Source of the DNA: Promethearchaeota archaeon Loki_b31
Lineage (GTDB): Archaea > Asgardarchaeota > Lokiarchaeia > Sigyniarchaeales > SOKP01
DNA length: 64,000 bases
NCBI GenBank assembly: GCA_005222975.1
Contig: NJBI01000003.1
Span: 62,001-126,000, forward strand
Direction of reading: 5' to 3'
Positions 18,387 to 27,830 of this stretch are shown in pieces. The notes beneath the pieces were generated by a model. The model was not told the origin of the DNA. It saw only the letters and a program-made list of their open reading frames with translations, and did not search any database. The position numbers and the translations under genes are program-made. Numbering within the stretch: position 1 is the first letter of the stretch; each line of letters starts with the position of its first letter.

Positions 18387-19907
18387 ATGACTATTGATAA
18401 AATTGGTTTTGATAACGAAAAGTATCTAAAAGAACAATCTAAGAGCATCTTAGATCGATCAGCTCAATTTGGAAATAAATTATATCTTGAATTCGGCGGA
18501 AAGCTGGTCTATGATTATCATGCTTCGCGAGTCCTTCCAGGTTTCGACCCAAATGTGAAAATGAAGCTTTTGAAGACTCTAAAAGATAAAATTGAAGTTA
18601 TTATTTGTATATATTCTGGAGATATAGAAAGAAGGAAGATTCGCGCAGATTTTGGCATAACATATGATAATAATGCACTGAAATTAATCGACGATCTTCG
18701 AGATGGGGGTATTAACATATGTGCCGTGGTAGTGACGCGTTATAATGGTCAACAAGTAGTAAAACAATTCATGAATAAACTGGAACGCCGTGATATAAAA
18801 GTAGTTACACATCACCTAATTAGAGGTTATCCAACCAACATTGATTTAATTATAAGTAAAGAGGGGTATGGTTCAAATGATTATATTGAAACATCCAAAC
18901 CTATAATCATAGTCACTGCACCCGGACCGGGTAGTGGAAAATTGGCAACTTGTCTTTCTCAAATGTATCACGAGCATATAAGGGGGATAGATGCGGGTTA
19001 TGCAAAATTTGAAACTTTTCCAATTTGGAACTTGCCGTTAAAACATCCTGTAAATATGGCATACGAATCGGCGACTGCTGACATCGGGGATTTTAATCAA
19101 GTTGATCCCTTTCATCTTGAAACTTATAATATTACCGCAATAAATTATAACAGAGATGTTGAGATTTTTCCGGTGGTCAAGAAAATTATGCTAAGGATTA
19201 TGGGTAAAAAATTAGTATATAAATCTCCTACTGATATGGGTGTAAATAAAGCAGGCTTTGCTATAATTAACGATGATCTGGTGCAGCAAGCAGCAAAACA
19301 GGAATTGATCCGAAGATATTTTCGGTATAGCTGTGAATATGCAATGGGTGTTGCGGAAAAGAAAACTGTACAGAGAGCGGAATTGTTGATGAAAGAATTG
19401 AACCTCACAGTATTTGATCGAGAAGTGGTAAAAGAAGCTCGTCAAGCGTCTATAGATGCCCAAAAAAATGGTAAAGGAAATGAGGGTGTATTTGCTGGAG
19501 CTGCGTTACAATTGAGGAATGGAAAAATAATGACTGGTAATAATTCTCCACTGATGCATGCTGCTTCCAGTTTAGTCTTAAATACGATCAAAGAATTAGC
19601 TGGTATCCCTAAAAACATTCATCTTTTGTCTCCAAATATTTTAAAATCCATAAGTTATTTAAAATCGGAGATTTTTAATAACAAGCGATTGAGCCTTAAT
19701 CTTGAAGAGACTCTTATAGCCTTAAGCATAAGTGCCGATTTCAATCCTTCTGCTAAAGTTGCAATAGAAAAACTTAAGGAACTTTATGGTTGCGAAACGC
19801 ATTCGACCCATATACCCACTCCAGGAGACGAAGCTGGCTTGAGAAGATTAGGACTTAATATAACATCAGATCCAAATTTTTCATCGAGAAGTCTTTTTAT
19901 AACCTAA
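18387..19907 (+). CDS. DUF1846 family protein
   Basis: 506 residues matching the large conserved DUF1846 family, recognised by the N-terminal FDNEKYLKEQSKSILDR, the VTAPGPGSGKLATCLSQMYH segment near residue 178 and the GIDAGYAKFETFPIWNLPLKHP block that follows. The GPGSGK segment looks like a nucleotide- or phosphate-binding loop. The family is widespread in bacteria and some archaea and has no established reaction that I know of. It starts 45 bases after the enoyl-CoA hydratase and could be its operon partner; its position before pyrG may also matter. Confidence 0.85.
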   Translation: MTIDKIGFDNEKYLKEQSKSILDRSAQFGNKLYLEFGGKLVYDYHASRVLPGFDPNVKMKLLKTLKDKIEVIICIYSGDIERRKIRADFGITYDNNALKLIDDLRDGGINICAVVVTRYNGQQVVKQFMNKLERRDIKVVTHHLIRGYPTNIDLIISKEGYGSNDYIETSKPIIIVTAPGPGSGKLATCLSQMYHEHIRGIDAGYAKFETFPIWNLPLKHPVNMAYESATADIGDFNQVDPFHLETYNITAINYNRDVEIFPVVKKIMLRIMGKKLVYKSPTDMGVNKAGFAIINDDLVQQAAKQELIRRYFRYSCEYAMGVAEKKTVQRAELLMKELNLTVFDREVVKEARQASIDAQKNGKGNEGVFAGAALQLRNGKIMTGNNSPLMHAASSLVLNTIKELAGIPKNIHLLSPNILKSISYLKSEIFNNKRLSLNLEETLIALSISADFNPSAKVAIEKLKELYGCETHSTHIPTPGDEAGLRRLGLNITSDPNFSSRSLFIT

Positions 19908-19966
19908 TTATATATCAATAATTTAATTTTTTATAATCTCGAAATTCTTATAAAATGTGGTTGCTA

Positions 19967-19983
19967 TTTAATATATTTATAAA
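19967..19983 (+). promoter_or_regulatory. Candidate TATA box for pyrG
   Basis: TTTAATATATTTATAAA lies about 50 bases before the pyrG TTG start, a spacing that would give a short leader containing the GGAG ribosome binding site at 20011. AT-rich background makes chance matches common, so this is weak. Confidence 0.3.
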
Positions 19984-20029
19984 GACCAATTAATAATTAT
20001 TATAAAAATCGGAGATGTGAAATATAGAA

Positions 20030-21715
20030 TTGACAGATGCCAATGAGAGTAATACACGTTTTATATTCATTACGGGAGGTGTAATGTCTGGTATTGGTAA
20101 GGGAGTTGTTACCGCTAGTATAGGAAAGGTGCTCCAATTCCGGGGGTTCAATATTTCGGTGGTTAAGATCGACCCTTACCTAAATGTTGATCCAGGAACG
20201 CTTAATCCAATTGAACACGGTGAATGTTTTATTACAGAAGATGTATGGGACTTTACACCTGTGCCAGAGTCAGACGAAAGATGTTATAAAATTTCTGAGA
20301 TAGATCAGGACTTCGGGACTTACAGCAGATTTTTGGGTATCGAGATGCATCCTTCACATAATATAACTTCTGGCCAGATCTATTTATCAACTATCTTAAG
20401 AGAAAGAAAAGGTAAATTCTTAGGAAAAACTGTACAATTAATCCCTCATGTGACTAGTATTATAAAGAAAAGATTAATGGAAATTTCAGAAAGTGAGAAT
20501 TTAGATGTATTATTAATAGAATGCGGCGGAACTGTAGGTGATTTAGAATCAAGTATCTTTTTGGAAGCTTTTCGACAAATTAAATTGGAGTACCCTCATC
20601 GTACGGCTTTAGTTCATGTAACTCTTGTTCCTTATTCTCGGGCAGTTGGTCAACAAAAATCAAAACCAACGCAACATTCTGTTAAAATGCTTCAAAGCGT
20701 GGGATTACAACCAGACATAATAATAGGTCGGACTGAAAAACCTTTAGCTGACGATATAAAATCGAAAATCTCCCTTTACTCAAACATTCCAGAAGACGCA
20801 GTAATTTCAAATCCTGATTTAGATGTCGTATACGAATTACCTTTATTATTTGAGGAACAAGGATTAGGGGATTTTCTTTGTGAACTTATAGATTTAAAAG
20901 CAAAACTGGTTTCGAAACCAGTTTATTCCGAATGGGTAAAAATGGTAGAATTATACAAAAACGCTAGTAAAACAGTAAGAATTGCGATGCCTGGCAAATA
21001 TTTTAACATATCTGATTCGTATATTTCCATCAACAACGCCTTAGAACACGCAGCGGCTCACCAAGGGTATAGGACTGAATTGAAAATGATAAATATTACC
21101 GAAGACACCAATATTGAAGAAGTATTAAGAGATTGTGATGGTATACTATTAACACCTGGTTTTGGAGAGAGGGCTGTTGAAGGGATGATTAAATCGGCGG
21201 AATATGCTATGGAAAAGAAAGTACCATTTTTAGGTATTTGTTTTGGTGCTCAGTTGTTTTACATTGCCTTCTGTAGAAAATATTTAAGATTAACTGGAGC
21301 AAACTCCTCTGAAATAGTTCCTGATACGCCATATCCTGTGGTTGATCTTTTAGAAAGCCAGAAAGACGTGACTGAGAAAGGAGGAAGTATGAGATTAGGT
21401 TCTCATAAAATAATTGTTGAGAAGAATACTAAACTCTTTAACGCTTATAACCAAAAAGAAATTAAAGAAAGGTTTAGGCATAGATATCATATTCAAGAAA
21501 GATTTATTACAGAAGAAGCCAAACTAAAAGGAATGATTGTATCAAGTAGAGATGAAACCGGGAAAATAATAAATAGCATTGAATTAAATCGAGACGACCA
21601 TTGGATGGTTGGAACTCAATTTCACCCCGAATTTAAATCAAGACCATACGCTCCTAGTAAGTTATATTTTGATTTTATAAAAGCGTGTGTTGCTAAAAAA
21701 GCTGGAAATAAGTAA
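20030..21715 (+). CDS. pyrG: CTP synthase
   Basis: 561 residues covering both domains. The N-terminal amidoligase begins FIFITGGVMSGIGKG (P-loop) followed by KIDPYLNVDPGTLNP, and the C-terminal class I glutamine amidotransferase has the nucleophile Cys in LGICFGAQ and the His-Glu pair in QFHPEF. It makes CTP from UTP, ATP and glutamine. The only plausible start is TTG 20030, preceded by GGAGATGTGA; the next in-frame ATG would remove the P-loop. Together with carA and carB downstream it forms a pyrimidine-synthesis neighbourhood of glutamine-using enzymes. Confidence 0.95.
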   Translation: MTDANESNTRFIFITGGVMSGIGKGVVTASIGKVLQFRGFNISVVKIDPYLNVDPGTLNPIEHGECFITEDVWDFTPVPESDERCYKISEIDQDFGTYSRFLGIEMHPSHNITSGQIYLSTILRERKGKFLGKTVQLIPHVTSIIKKRLMEISESENLDVLLIECGGTVGDLESSIFLEAFRQIKLEYPHRTALVHVTLVPYSRAVGQQKSKPTQHSVKMLQSVGLQPDIIIGRTEKPLADDIKSKISLYSNIPEDAVISNPDLDVVYELPLLFEEQGLGDFLCELIDLKAKLVSKPVYSEWVKMVELYKNASKTVRIAMPGKYFNISDSYISINNALEHAAAHQGYRTELKMINITEDTNIEEVLRDCDGILLTPGFGERAVEGMIKSAEYAMEKKVPFLGICFGAQLFYIAFCRKYLRLTGANSSEIVPDTPYPVVDLLESQKDVTEKGGSMRLGSHKIIVEKNTKLFNAYNQKEIKERFRHRYHIQERFITEEAKLKGMIVSSRDETGKIINSIELNRDDHWMVGTQFHPEFKSRPYAPSKLYFDFIKACVAKKAGNK

Positions 21716-21721
21716 AGCACT

Positions 21722-21913
21722 ATGATAGAAAAGAAATCAATTGATTACTGTTACCTTATAAGGAGCGGCCAATCATGCATAAAAGCACAAATATCAAAAA
21801 AATACTTACCTTATTACGAATGCGAATTATGTATATGGCGTATTCGGTCTGATAACCCACGTCATTTAAAAAGTCTTCAAAGAATTTATGAAAAATATAA
21901 TCCTAATCTCTAA
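21722..21913 (+). CDS. Small Cys-containing protein next to pyrG
   Basis: 63 residues beginning six bases after the pyrG stop, so translation is probably coupled. Four cysteines (positions 10, 19, 34 and 37, the last two as CELC) could bind a metal, and the protein is basic with a helical C-terminus. I do not recognise the family. The tight junction with pyrG suggests either a pyrG-associated factor or a small nucleic-acid-binding protein. Confidence 0.6.
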   Translation: MIEKKSIDYCYLIRSGQSCIKAQISKKYLPYYECELCIWRIRSDNPRHLKSLQRIYEKYNPNL

Positions 21914-22127
21914 TTAATTTTTCTTGTAGTATCAACTAAATTTCTATAAACATATTCTCTAAAAGCCAGTTTTTTTAAAGAACATTTTTGTCTTAACCTA
22001 GAGGCGAAAAAAAGTTATTAATTATTTACCAAGCAGTTTTTATTTAACAGCTTAATAAATATTCTTAAAAGAAATTAATAGCTATTTTTAATTTAAGGAT
22101 ATAAAATAAGAAGAATATATTTGTACA

Positions 22128-23273
22128 ATGCTTTATAAGAAAGAAAGACCCGCAATTTTAATGCTTAAAGATGGTCGGTATTTTCAAGGAATTGGGTTTG
22201 GTGCGACAAAAACAATTTATGGCGAAATTGTATTTAATACTATAACGGGGGCAGGCTATAATGAGACTTTAACGGACCCCTCTTATAAAGGACAAATCGT
22301 TGTAATGACACACCCACTTGTTGGAAATTACGGAGTTCCAGCCTGGGAAAAAGACGAATGTGGCATTAACAAATATTTTGAATCAGATTCAATTAAAGTA
22401 AGTGGATTCGTTGTAAACGAGTGTTGTAAAAATCCGAGCCATTACGAAAGCGTAAAGACCTTAAACGAATTTCTTTTAGAGGAAGATGTTCCTGGAATAG
22501 AATGGATAGATACTAGAGCGATAACTAAAATCTTAAGAGAAGAAGGTGTTCAAGTTGGATTACTTGCGGTGTTTAATCCGGGTGAAAAACCCAAAATTGA
22601 TGAGTTAAAAATAAAAGCCAAAAATGTGGCCGATCCGAATCTTAGACATTTAGCAAGCGAAGTTTCGACTAAAGAAGTCAAGAAATTTACCCCTCCTAAT
22701 CCGAAAGGAAAAGTAATTGTAATTGATTTGGGAGTAAAACATAACATTCTTAGAAATTTAGTTAAAAGGAAAATAGAAGTAATTTTAGTTCCATATAACT
22801 ATTCTTACGATCAAATTATGAGCTATAAACCAAATGGCGTACTCATATCCAACGGGCCAGGAGATCCAGCCATGTGCAAGAAAGCAATTGAAGTCGCTCG
22901 TAATTTAATCAAAAATAATATTCCAACAATGGGCATATGCTTGGGGAATCAAATAATTGGTATAGCTGCCGGCGGATATTCTTATAAGTTAAAATACGGT
23001 CATAGAGGTGGAAACAAAACTGTTATTAATCCAATAACTAAGCAATGTTATATTACATCTCAAAATCATGGGTTTTGCGTAAAAGACTTTGAAAAGGGAG
23101 GTTTTAGCGAATTTCTTACTAACATAGATGATAAATCAAATGAGGGTATAATTCACGATAGTAAACCCATTTTTGCCGTTCAATTTCACCCTGAAGCCTG
23201 TCCAGGACCCTTAGATTCGTTGTATCTATTTGATAAATTTATCGAACAAATGGAGTTAAGATTATGCCATTAG
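22128..23273 (+). CDS. carA: Carbamoyl-phosphate synthase small subunit
   Basis: 381 residues. The N-terminal CPSase small-chain domain begins PAILMLKDGRYFQGIGFGA. The C-terminal class I glutaminase has the nucleophile in GICLGNQ (usually GHQ; the His is Asn here) and QFHPEACPGP near the end. It releases ammonia from glutamine and channels it to CarB. The last ten bases overlap the start of carB, the usual coupled arrangement. Confidence 0.95.
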   Translation: MLYKKERPAILMLKDGRYFQGIGFGATKTIYGEIVFNTITGAGYNETLTDPSYKGQIVVMTHPLVGNYGVPAWEKDECGINKYFESDSIKVSGFVVNECCKNPSHYESVKTLNEFLLEEDVPGIEWIDTRAITKILREEGVQVGLLAVFNPGEKPKIDELKIKAKNVADPNLRHLASEVSTKEVKKFTPPNPKGKVIVIDLGVKHNILRNLVKRKIEVILVPYNYSYDQIMSYKPNGVLISNGPGDPAMCKKAIEVARNLIKNNIPTMGICLGNQIIGIAAGGYSYKLKYGHRGGNKTVINPITKQCYITSQNHGFCVKDFEKGGFSEFLTNIDDKSNEGIIHDSKPIFAVQFHPEACPGPLDSLYLFDKFIEQMELRLCH

Positions 23274-26200
23274 ATAAATCGATAAAAAAAGTTTTAATTT
23301 TAGGCTCTGGGGGCATCCGAATTGGGCAAGCTGGAGAATTTGATTACTCCGGAAGTCAGGTTTTAAAAGCATTAAAAGAAGAAGGTATAGAAACAATATT
23401 AATTAATCCGAATATTGCTACTATTCAAACTGACCCTACATTATCTGATAGAGTATATTTACTTCCCATTAACGTAAAATATGTTGAGGAAGTAATAAAA
23501 AAAGAGAAACCAGATGGTATTTTACTGGCATTTGGAGGTCAAACAGCTCTAAATGTCGGTGTGGAGTTAAAAGAACTTGGCATTTTGGAAAAATATAACA
23601 TAAGAGTCCTTGGAACTCCTATAGAGGCAATTGAGGTCACTGAAGATCGGGAATTATTCGTAAAGGCTATGAATGAAGCAGATGCAAAAGTGTGTCAAAG
23701 TAAAGCAGTAACATCATATAAAAAGGCGATTGAAGTAGCTCAAGAATTTGGTTTTCCTTTAATGCTCCGAGTAGCTTATACTTTAGGAGGTAGAGGTTCA
23801 GGTATCATTGATAATATGAAAGATTTCGAAAGAATGGCAAAAAAAGGGTTAGCCCAATCGAGGATTAATCAAATCTTAATCGAGGAATCCGTATGGGGTT
23901 GGAAAGAAGTTGAATACGAAGTGGTACGAGATTCTGCGGATAATTGCTTTATAAACTGTAACATGGAAAATTTCGATCCTGTGGGAATTCATACAGGAGA
24001 GAGTATAGTGGTAGCACCGAGTCAAACATTAACTAACGAAGAATACCACATGCTTCGGTCTGCTTCAATTCGAGTTATTAGGGGTCTTGGGATCATCGGC
24101 GAATGCAACATTCAATACGCATTAAATCCTTTTTCAAAAGAATTTCGAGTTATTGAAGTCAATGCTCGCCTTTCGAGATCTTCTGCGTTGGCCTCAAAAG
24201 CTACTGGGTACCCTTTAGCGTACATAGCTGCCAAATTAGCGATAGGATATACCTTACCAGAGCTTAAAAATAAAATAACGGGTATAACAACCGCTTGTTT
24301 TGAGCCCGCATTAGATTATTTAGTTCTAAAAATTCCACGATGGGATTTGACTAAATTTCAAAAAGTTGATAGACGCATTGGCTCTCAAATGAAAAGTGTA
24401 GGGGAGGTTATGGCAATAGGAAGAACATTTGAGGAAGTTCTTCAGAAAGCTATAAGGATGCTGGATATTGGAATGAAAGGATTAGTAGCAAATAATTTAG
24501 AACCAATTGAAGATGTCAATGAATTAAAATATACTTTAAGAAATCCTACGGATTTACGGCTATTTAGAATCGCTGAAGCAATTAAAATAGGAATTTCAAT
24601 CGATGAAATTTATCGTTTATCAAGAGTAGATAAATGGTTTTTGTATAAATTAAAAAATATAATAGATCTTAACCGTCAAATCCAGGATATTGAATTGCTC
24701 GAATCAGATGATAATGAGAAAAAATATTGGTTAGAGCGCGCTAAAAGATTCGGCTTTTCAGATGGTCAAATTGCTAAGATTATGGGCGTTGATACAATAT
24801 TCATCCGACAAATGAGAAGAAGACTAAATATTCATCCGTATGTTAAAAGAATTGATACCTTAGCCGCCGAATGGCCCGCAGTGACTAATTATCTATATTT
24901 AACATACAGCGCATCGGAGCACGATATTAATTTTGAAAAAGAACATAATTCTAATCTTAAAAAAGTTATTGTATTGGGCTCGGGGACATATCGTATTGGC
25001 GCTTCTGTAGAATTTGATTGGGGCTCGGTCAATTGCTTATGGGGATTAAAGAAGTTGGGAATCGACCAAGCAATAATGATTAATTATAACCCTGAAACAG
25101 TATCAACTGATTACGATATTTCAGATAAGCTTTATTTTGAGGAATTATCCGGAGAAAGAGTGTTAGATATCTGCGAACTCGAGAAAGCAGACGGTATCGT
25201 AGTATCCGCAGGGGGACAAATAGCTCAAAACTTAGCTTCAAAATTTTCTAAATATTCTGAAATCTTTCGTAAAACAGGTATAAATATCTTGGGAACTCAT
25301 GGAACCCGAATCGATATGGCGGAAAATAGGAGCAAATTCAGCACCTTATTAGATCAATTAAATATAAAGCAACCTGAATGGAATGCATTGACAACAAACG
25401 AAGGAGCCATCGCTTTTGCGCAGAAAGTGGGGTATCCGGTACTCGTTAGACCTTCATATGTATTAAGTGGTGCAGCTATGAGAGTTTCTTACGATGAAAA
25501 TACGCTAAAAGATACTCTTGATCTCGCCGTATCCGTATCAAGTGAATACCCCGTTGTCATAACTAAATTCTTTACAAATGCTAGGGAAATAGAGTGTGAT
25601 GGTGTATGCGATGGTGAAAATGTATTTATCGGTGCTATTGTAGAACACATCGAGAATGCAGGAATCCATAGTGGAGATGCTACCATGACAATCCCTCCTC
25701 AAACAGTTTCCAATGAGGTTATTTCAAAAATTGAAAATTATACGAATAAAATTGCCTTAGCATTAAAAATTCACGGTCCTTTTAATGTTCAATATCTCGT
25801 TAAAAATAGCGAAGTTTACGTAATTGAATGCAATTTAAGATCTAGTAGAAGTATGCCCTATGTTTCGAAATCTCGAGGCATAAATTTAATGAGACTTGCA
25901 GCTGAAGTTATAATGGGAGAAAAGATTCCAAAAAGATTAATGAAACTTCCTATTGGAGATTATGTATCAATAAAAGCTCCCATGTTTTCTTTCATGAGAC
26001 TTGATAAAGCAGATCCGATACTTGGAGTTGAAATGGCGAGTACGGGAGAGATCGGTGTAATTGCAGATGATTTTCCAGATGCCTTAATTAAAGCTCTTGA
26101 AGCAACGGAACAAATAATACCTATAGAAGGGGGAAACATTCTAATTTCAGTTGGTGGAAACAAACTCAAGAAAGAAATTATTCCCTTAGCCAAAAAAATA

Positions 26201-26575
26201 AAAGATTTAGGTTTTACGATTTTTGCTACAGAGGACACGAAAAAAGCTTTAAACAAAAATGATATTAAAGCTGTGAGACTTTATAAGGTCCATGAGCATG
26301 GATTGGAGCCTAATATCATGCAATGTCTGCAAGATGGGCGTATTGATATGGTCATAAACATTCCTTTACCAACTACAATCGAGGAGAAATTTAAAACCAT
26401 TATGGAAGACGAATATAAAATTAGACGCATGGCAGTAGACTACAATATTCCTGTAATAATTAATTTACAGCTAGCAAAAGCAGTTATCGACGCTATTAAA
26501 AACATGCGTGAAAAGAAAATTGAAATAAAGTCGCTTAACGAGTATCATCAAACGCTAAAAGAAGTGTATTGGTAA
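23264..26575 (+). CDS. carB: Carbamoyl-phosphate synthase large subunit
   Basis: 1103 residues, full length, with the internal duplication typical of CarB. The first ATP-grasp half starts KKVLILGSGGIRIGQAGEFDYSGSQ; the second starts KKVIVLGSGTYRIGASVEFDWGSVN near residue 565. An oligomerisation region lies between, and a C-terminal MGS-like allosteric domain follows from about residue 950 (LGFTIFATEDTKKAL). It makes carbamoyl phosphate for pyrimidine and arginine synthesis. No frameshift or missing segment is visible. Confidence 0.95.
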   Translation: MPLDKSIKKVLILGSGGIRIGQAGEFDYSGSQVLKALKEEGIETILINPNIATIQTDPTLSDRVYLLPINVKYVEEVIKKEKPDGILLAFGGQTALNVGVELKELGILEKYNIRVLGTPIEAIEVTEDRELFVKAMNEADAKVCQSKAVTSYKKAIEVAQEFGFPLMLRVAYTLGGRGSGIIDNMKDFERMAKKGLAQSRINQILIEESVWGWKEVEYEVVRDSADNCFINCNMENFDPVGIHTGESIVVAPSQTLTNEEYHMLRSASIRVIRGLGIIGECNIQYALNPFSKEFRVIEVNARLSRSSALASKATGYPLAYIAAKLAIGYTLPELKNKITGITTACFEPALDYLVLKIPRWDLTKFQKVDRRIGSQMKSVGEVMAIGRTFEEVLQKAIRMLDIGMKGLVANNLEPIEDVNELKYTLRNPTDLRLFRIAEAIKIGISIDEIYRLSRVDKWFLYKLKNIIDLNRQIQDIELLESDDNEKKYWLERAKRFGFSDGQIAKIMGVDTIFIRQMRRRLNIHPYVKRIDTLAAEWPAVTNYLYLTYSASEHDINFEKEHNSNLKKVIVLGSGTYRIGASVEFDWGSVNCLWGLKKLGIDQAIMINYNPETVSTDYDISDKLYFEELSGERVLDICELEKADGIVVSAGGQIAQNLASKFSKYSEIFRKTGINILGTHGTRIDMAENRSKFSTLLDQLNIKQPEWNALTTNEGAIAFAQKVGYPVLVRPSYVLSGAAMRVSYDENTLKDTLDLAVSVSSEYPVVITKFFTNAREIECDGVCDGENVFIGAIVEHIENAGIHSGDATMTIPPQTVSNEVISKIENYTNKIALALKIHGPFNVQYLVKNSEVYVIECNLRSSRSMPYVSKSRGINLMRLAAEVIMGEKIPKRLMKLPIGDYVSIKAPMFSFMRLDKADPILGVEMASTGEIGVIADDFPDALIKALEATEQIIPIEGGNILISVGGNKLKKEIIPLAKKIKDLGFTIFATEDTKKALNKNDIKAVRLYKVHEHGLEPNIMQCLQDGRIDMVINIPLPTTIEEKFKTIMEDEYKIRRMAVDYNIPVIINLQLAKAVIDAIKNMREKKIEIKSLNEYHQTLKEVYW

Positions 26576-26602
26576 AATAAAAAAATCTAATTATTTGAAT
26601 CG

Positions 26603-27085
26603 TTAATTTAGCGATTTTATTCTAAAATCTGTTTTAAATTTTTTAATTAAAATTTTTAAAATTTCTTCTTTTGATTTCATTTTACCGTCATAAAAAATTT
26701 TGAACATTTTTTGTTGCGGATAGTATTCTATAGGATACTTAGAGCGATTGATATCGAAATAGAGCTCTAAATCTTCATAAATTCTTTTTATTATATATGT
26801 CCGATTTTCTATAGGTATTGGATTTAAAATTTCGAATTCTAAATCTTTTTTCTTTATAAGATTCTCTAAAAAATGTTTTTCTTTCCTACTTAACCTTATT
26901 GACCTAAATTTCCAAAAATGCCCTATAGTCCACCAGCTAAAAGTATAAAGCAAAATAATCCATAAAGAAGTAATATAAGCAGTTATTGGTGCACCCAAAT
27001 TGAATAAGATCCAGTTAAATACGCCAAGGAAGAATCCACTAAAAACATAAGCTTTTATCGTCCACCATTTTTTCGACCTTTCCAT
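26603..27085 (-). CDS. Small membrane protein of unknown function
   Basis: 160 residues. Two hydrophobic segments near the N-terminus (around AYVFSGFFLGVFNWILF and AYITSLWIILLYTFSWW) are followed by a soluble basic C-terminal region of about 100 residues (IIKRIYEDLELYFDINRSKYPIEY). I recognise no family. A TTG directly before the ATG at 27085 could add one residue. It converges on carB, with only 27 bases between the stops. Confidence 0.55.
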   Translation of the reverse strand: MERSKKWWTIKAYVFSGFFLGVFNWILFNLGAPITAYITSLWIILLYTFSWWTIGHFWKFRSIRLSRKEKHFLENLIKKKDLEFEILNPIPIENRTYIIKRIYEDLELYFDINRSKYPIEYYPQQKMFKIFYDGKMKSKEEILKILIKKFKTDFRIKSLN

Positions 27086-27469
27086 CAACGAGTTCCCTCT
27101 ATTTGTCGTTCTATATATTTCAAATTTAAGTTTAAATTTATTCCTTGCTTTTTAAATAATATTATATCGGTTTTCTAATATTTATTAGTAAACCAAACTA
27201 TTTATTTGTTTACCAAAAAAGAAACTTAAGGGTCTTTTTTTCATTTCGATTTTGGGTATTTGATAATTGGTGATAAAAGTATCTTATTTTATTGGATATG
27301 TTCTTTGAATAAGGCTTTGTCACGATCTTCATTCATTAAATTGTCAAATTGATAAGAAAAATAAAAATTTTTATTTTTTTTTTCTTAGCATTTTTTTAAA
27401 TCGAAATCTTTTTAAGGTTATGGTTTATTCTATGTGTTAGTTATTCAAAGTCATTCAAGCTAACAAATA

Positions 27470-27830
27470 ATTTTGGTACGCCCCAGGTGTGGCAGATACC
27501 TCTGAAAAACATTGGCAGGACGGCGACAGAATGGACACCCTCCCATATCTTAAAACACTAGGCCATCGCTTTAGCGAGGAGCTTATAAATAAAAATTAGG
27601 GCACGACCCAGAGAGGCCGTCTAGTGGCTTTATAACTGATTCCATTTATATAATGGAATTTTTCGAAACATTGGCGCATGAGGGTAAGGATAAGGTAAAT
27701 TTCAAACTAGGATTTACGGATGTAGCGGTAGCTATCAATTTTTTGAGGTTACAGCTCGTTTCAATCTAAGAAAAAAAGTTTAGTGATTAGAAGCGAACTT
27801 TAGTTCGCAAGGATTTTTTTTTTTTTTTTT
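27470..27830 (+). ncRNA. Candidate structured non-coding RNA with hairpin and T-tract end
   Basis: The gap 27089-27828 has no convincing protein gene, but from about 27470 it becomes clearly richer in GC than other intergenic DNA here, a hallmark of structured RNA in AT-rich archaea. Visible pairings: GGTGT 27486-27490 with ACACC 27535-27539; CACTAG 27556-27561 with CTAGTG 27621-27626; hairpin TCGC-TTTA-GCGA at 27566-27577; hairpin ATTCCATT/AATGGAAT at 27639-27659; hairpin GCGAAC-TTTA-GTTCGC at 27793-27808 followed by T17 at 27814-27830. The 5' end is approximate. I could not assign it to RNase P RNA, SRP RNA, 5S rRNA, tRNA or a box C/D guide. Confidence 0.5.
27793..27830 (+). terminator. Hairpin plus T17 tract, intrinsic-type terminator
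   Basis: A six-base-pair stem (GCGAAC and GTTCGC) with a TTTA loop is followed five bases later by seventeen T residues at 27814-27830. On the plus strand this would end the candidate RNA. It also overlaps the last codon of the converging PAP2 gene. Confidence 0.5.

Noticed and set aside
21914..22127. Possible riboswitch or attenuator before carA
   Set aside because: The gap is AT-rich with no strong hairpin or conserved motif that I can identify.
27470..27830. RNase P RNA or SRP RNA
   Set aside because: Words such as CGACAGAA, ACGACCCAGAG and GGGTAAGG recall RNase P conserved regions, but they are in the wrong order and GAGGAAAGTCC is absent. The SRP helix 8 GGAAGG-AGCAGC motif is also absent. 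Kept as an unclassified RNA; a covariance-model search would decide.
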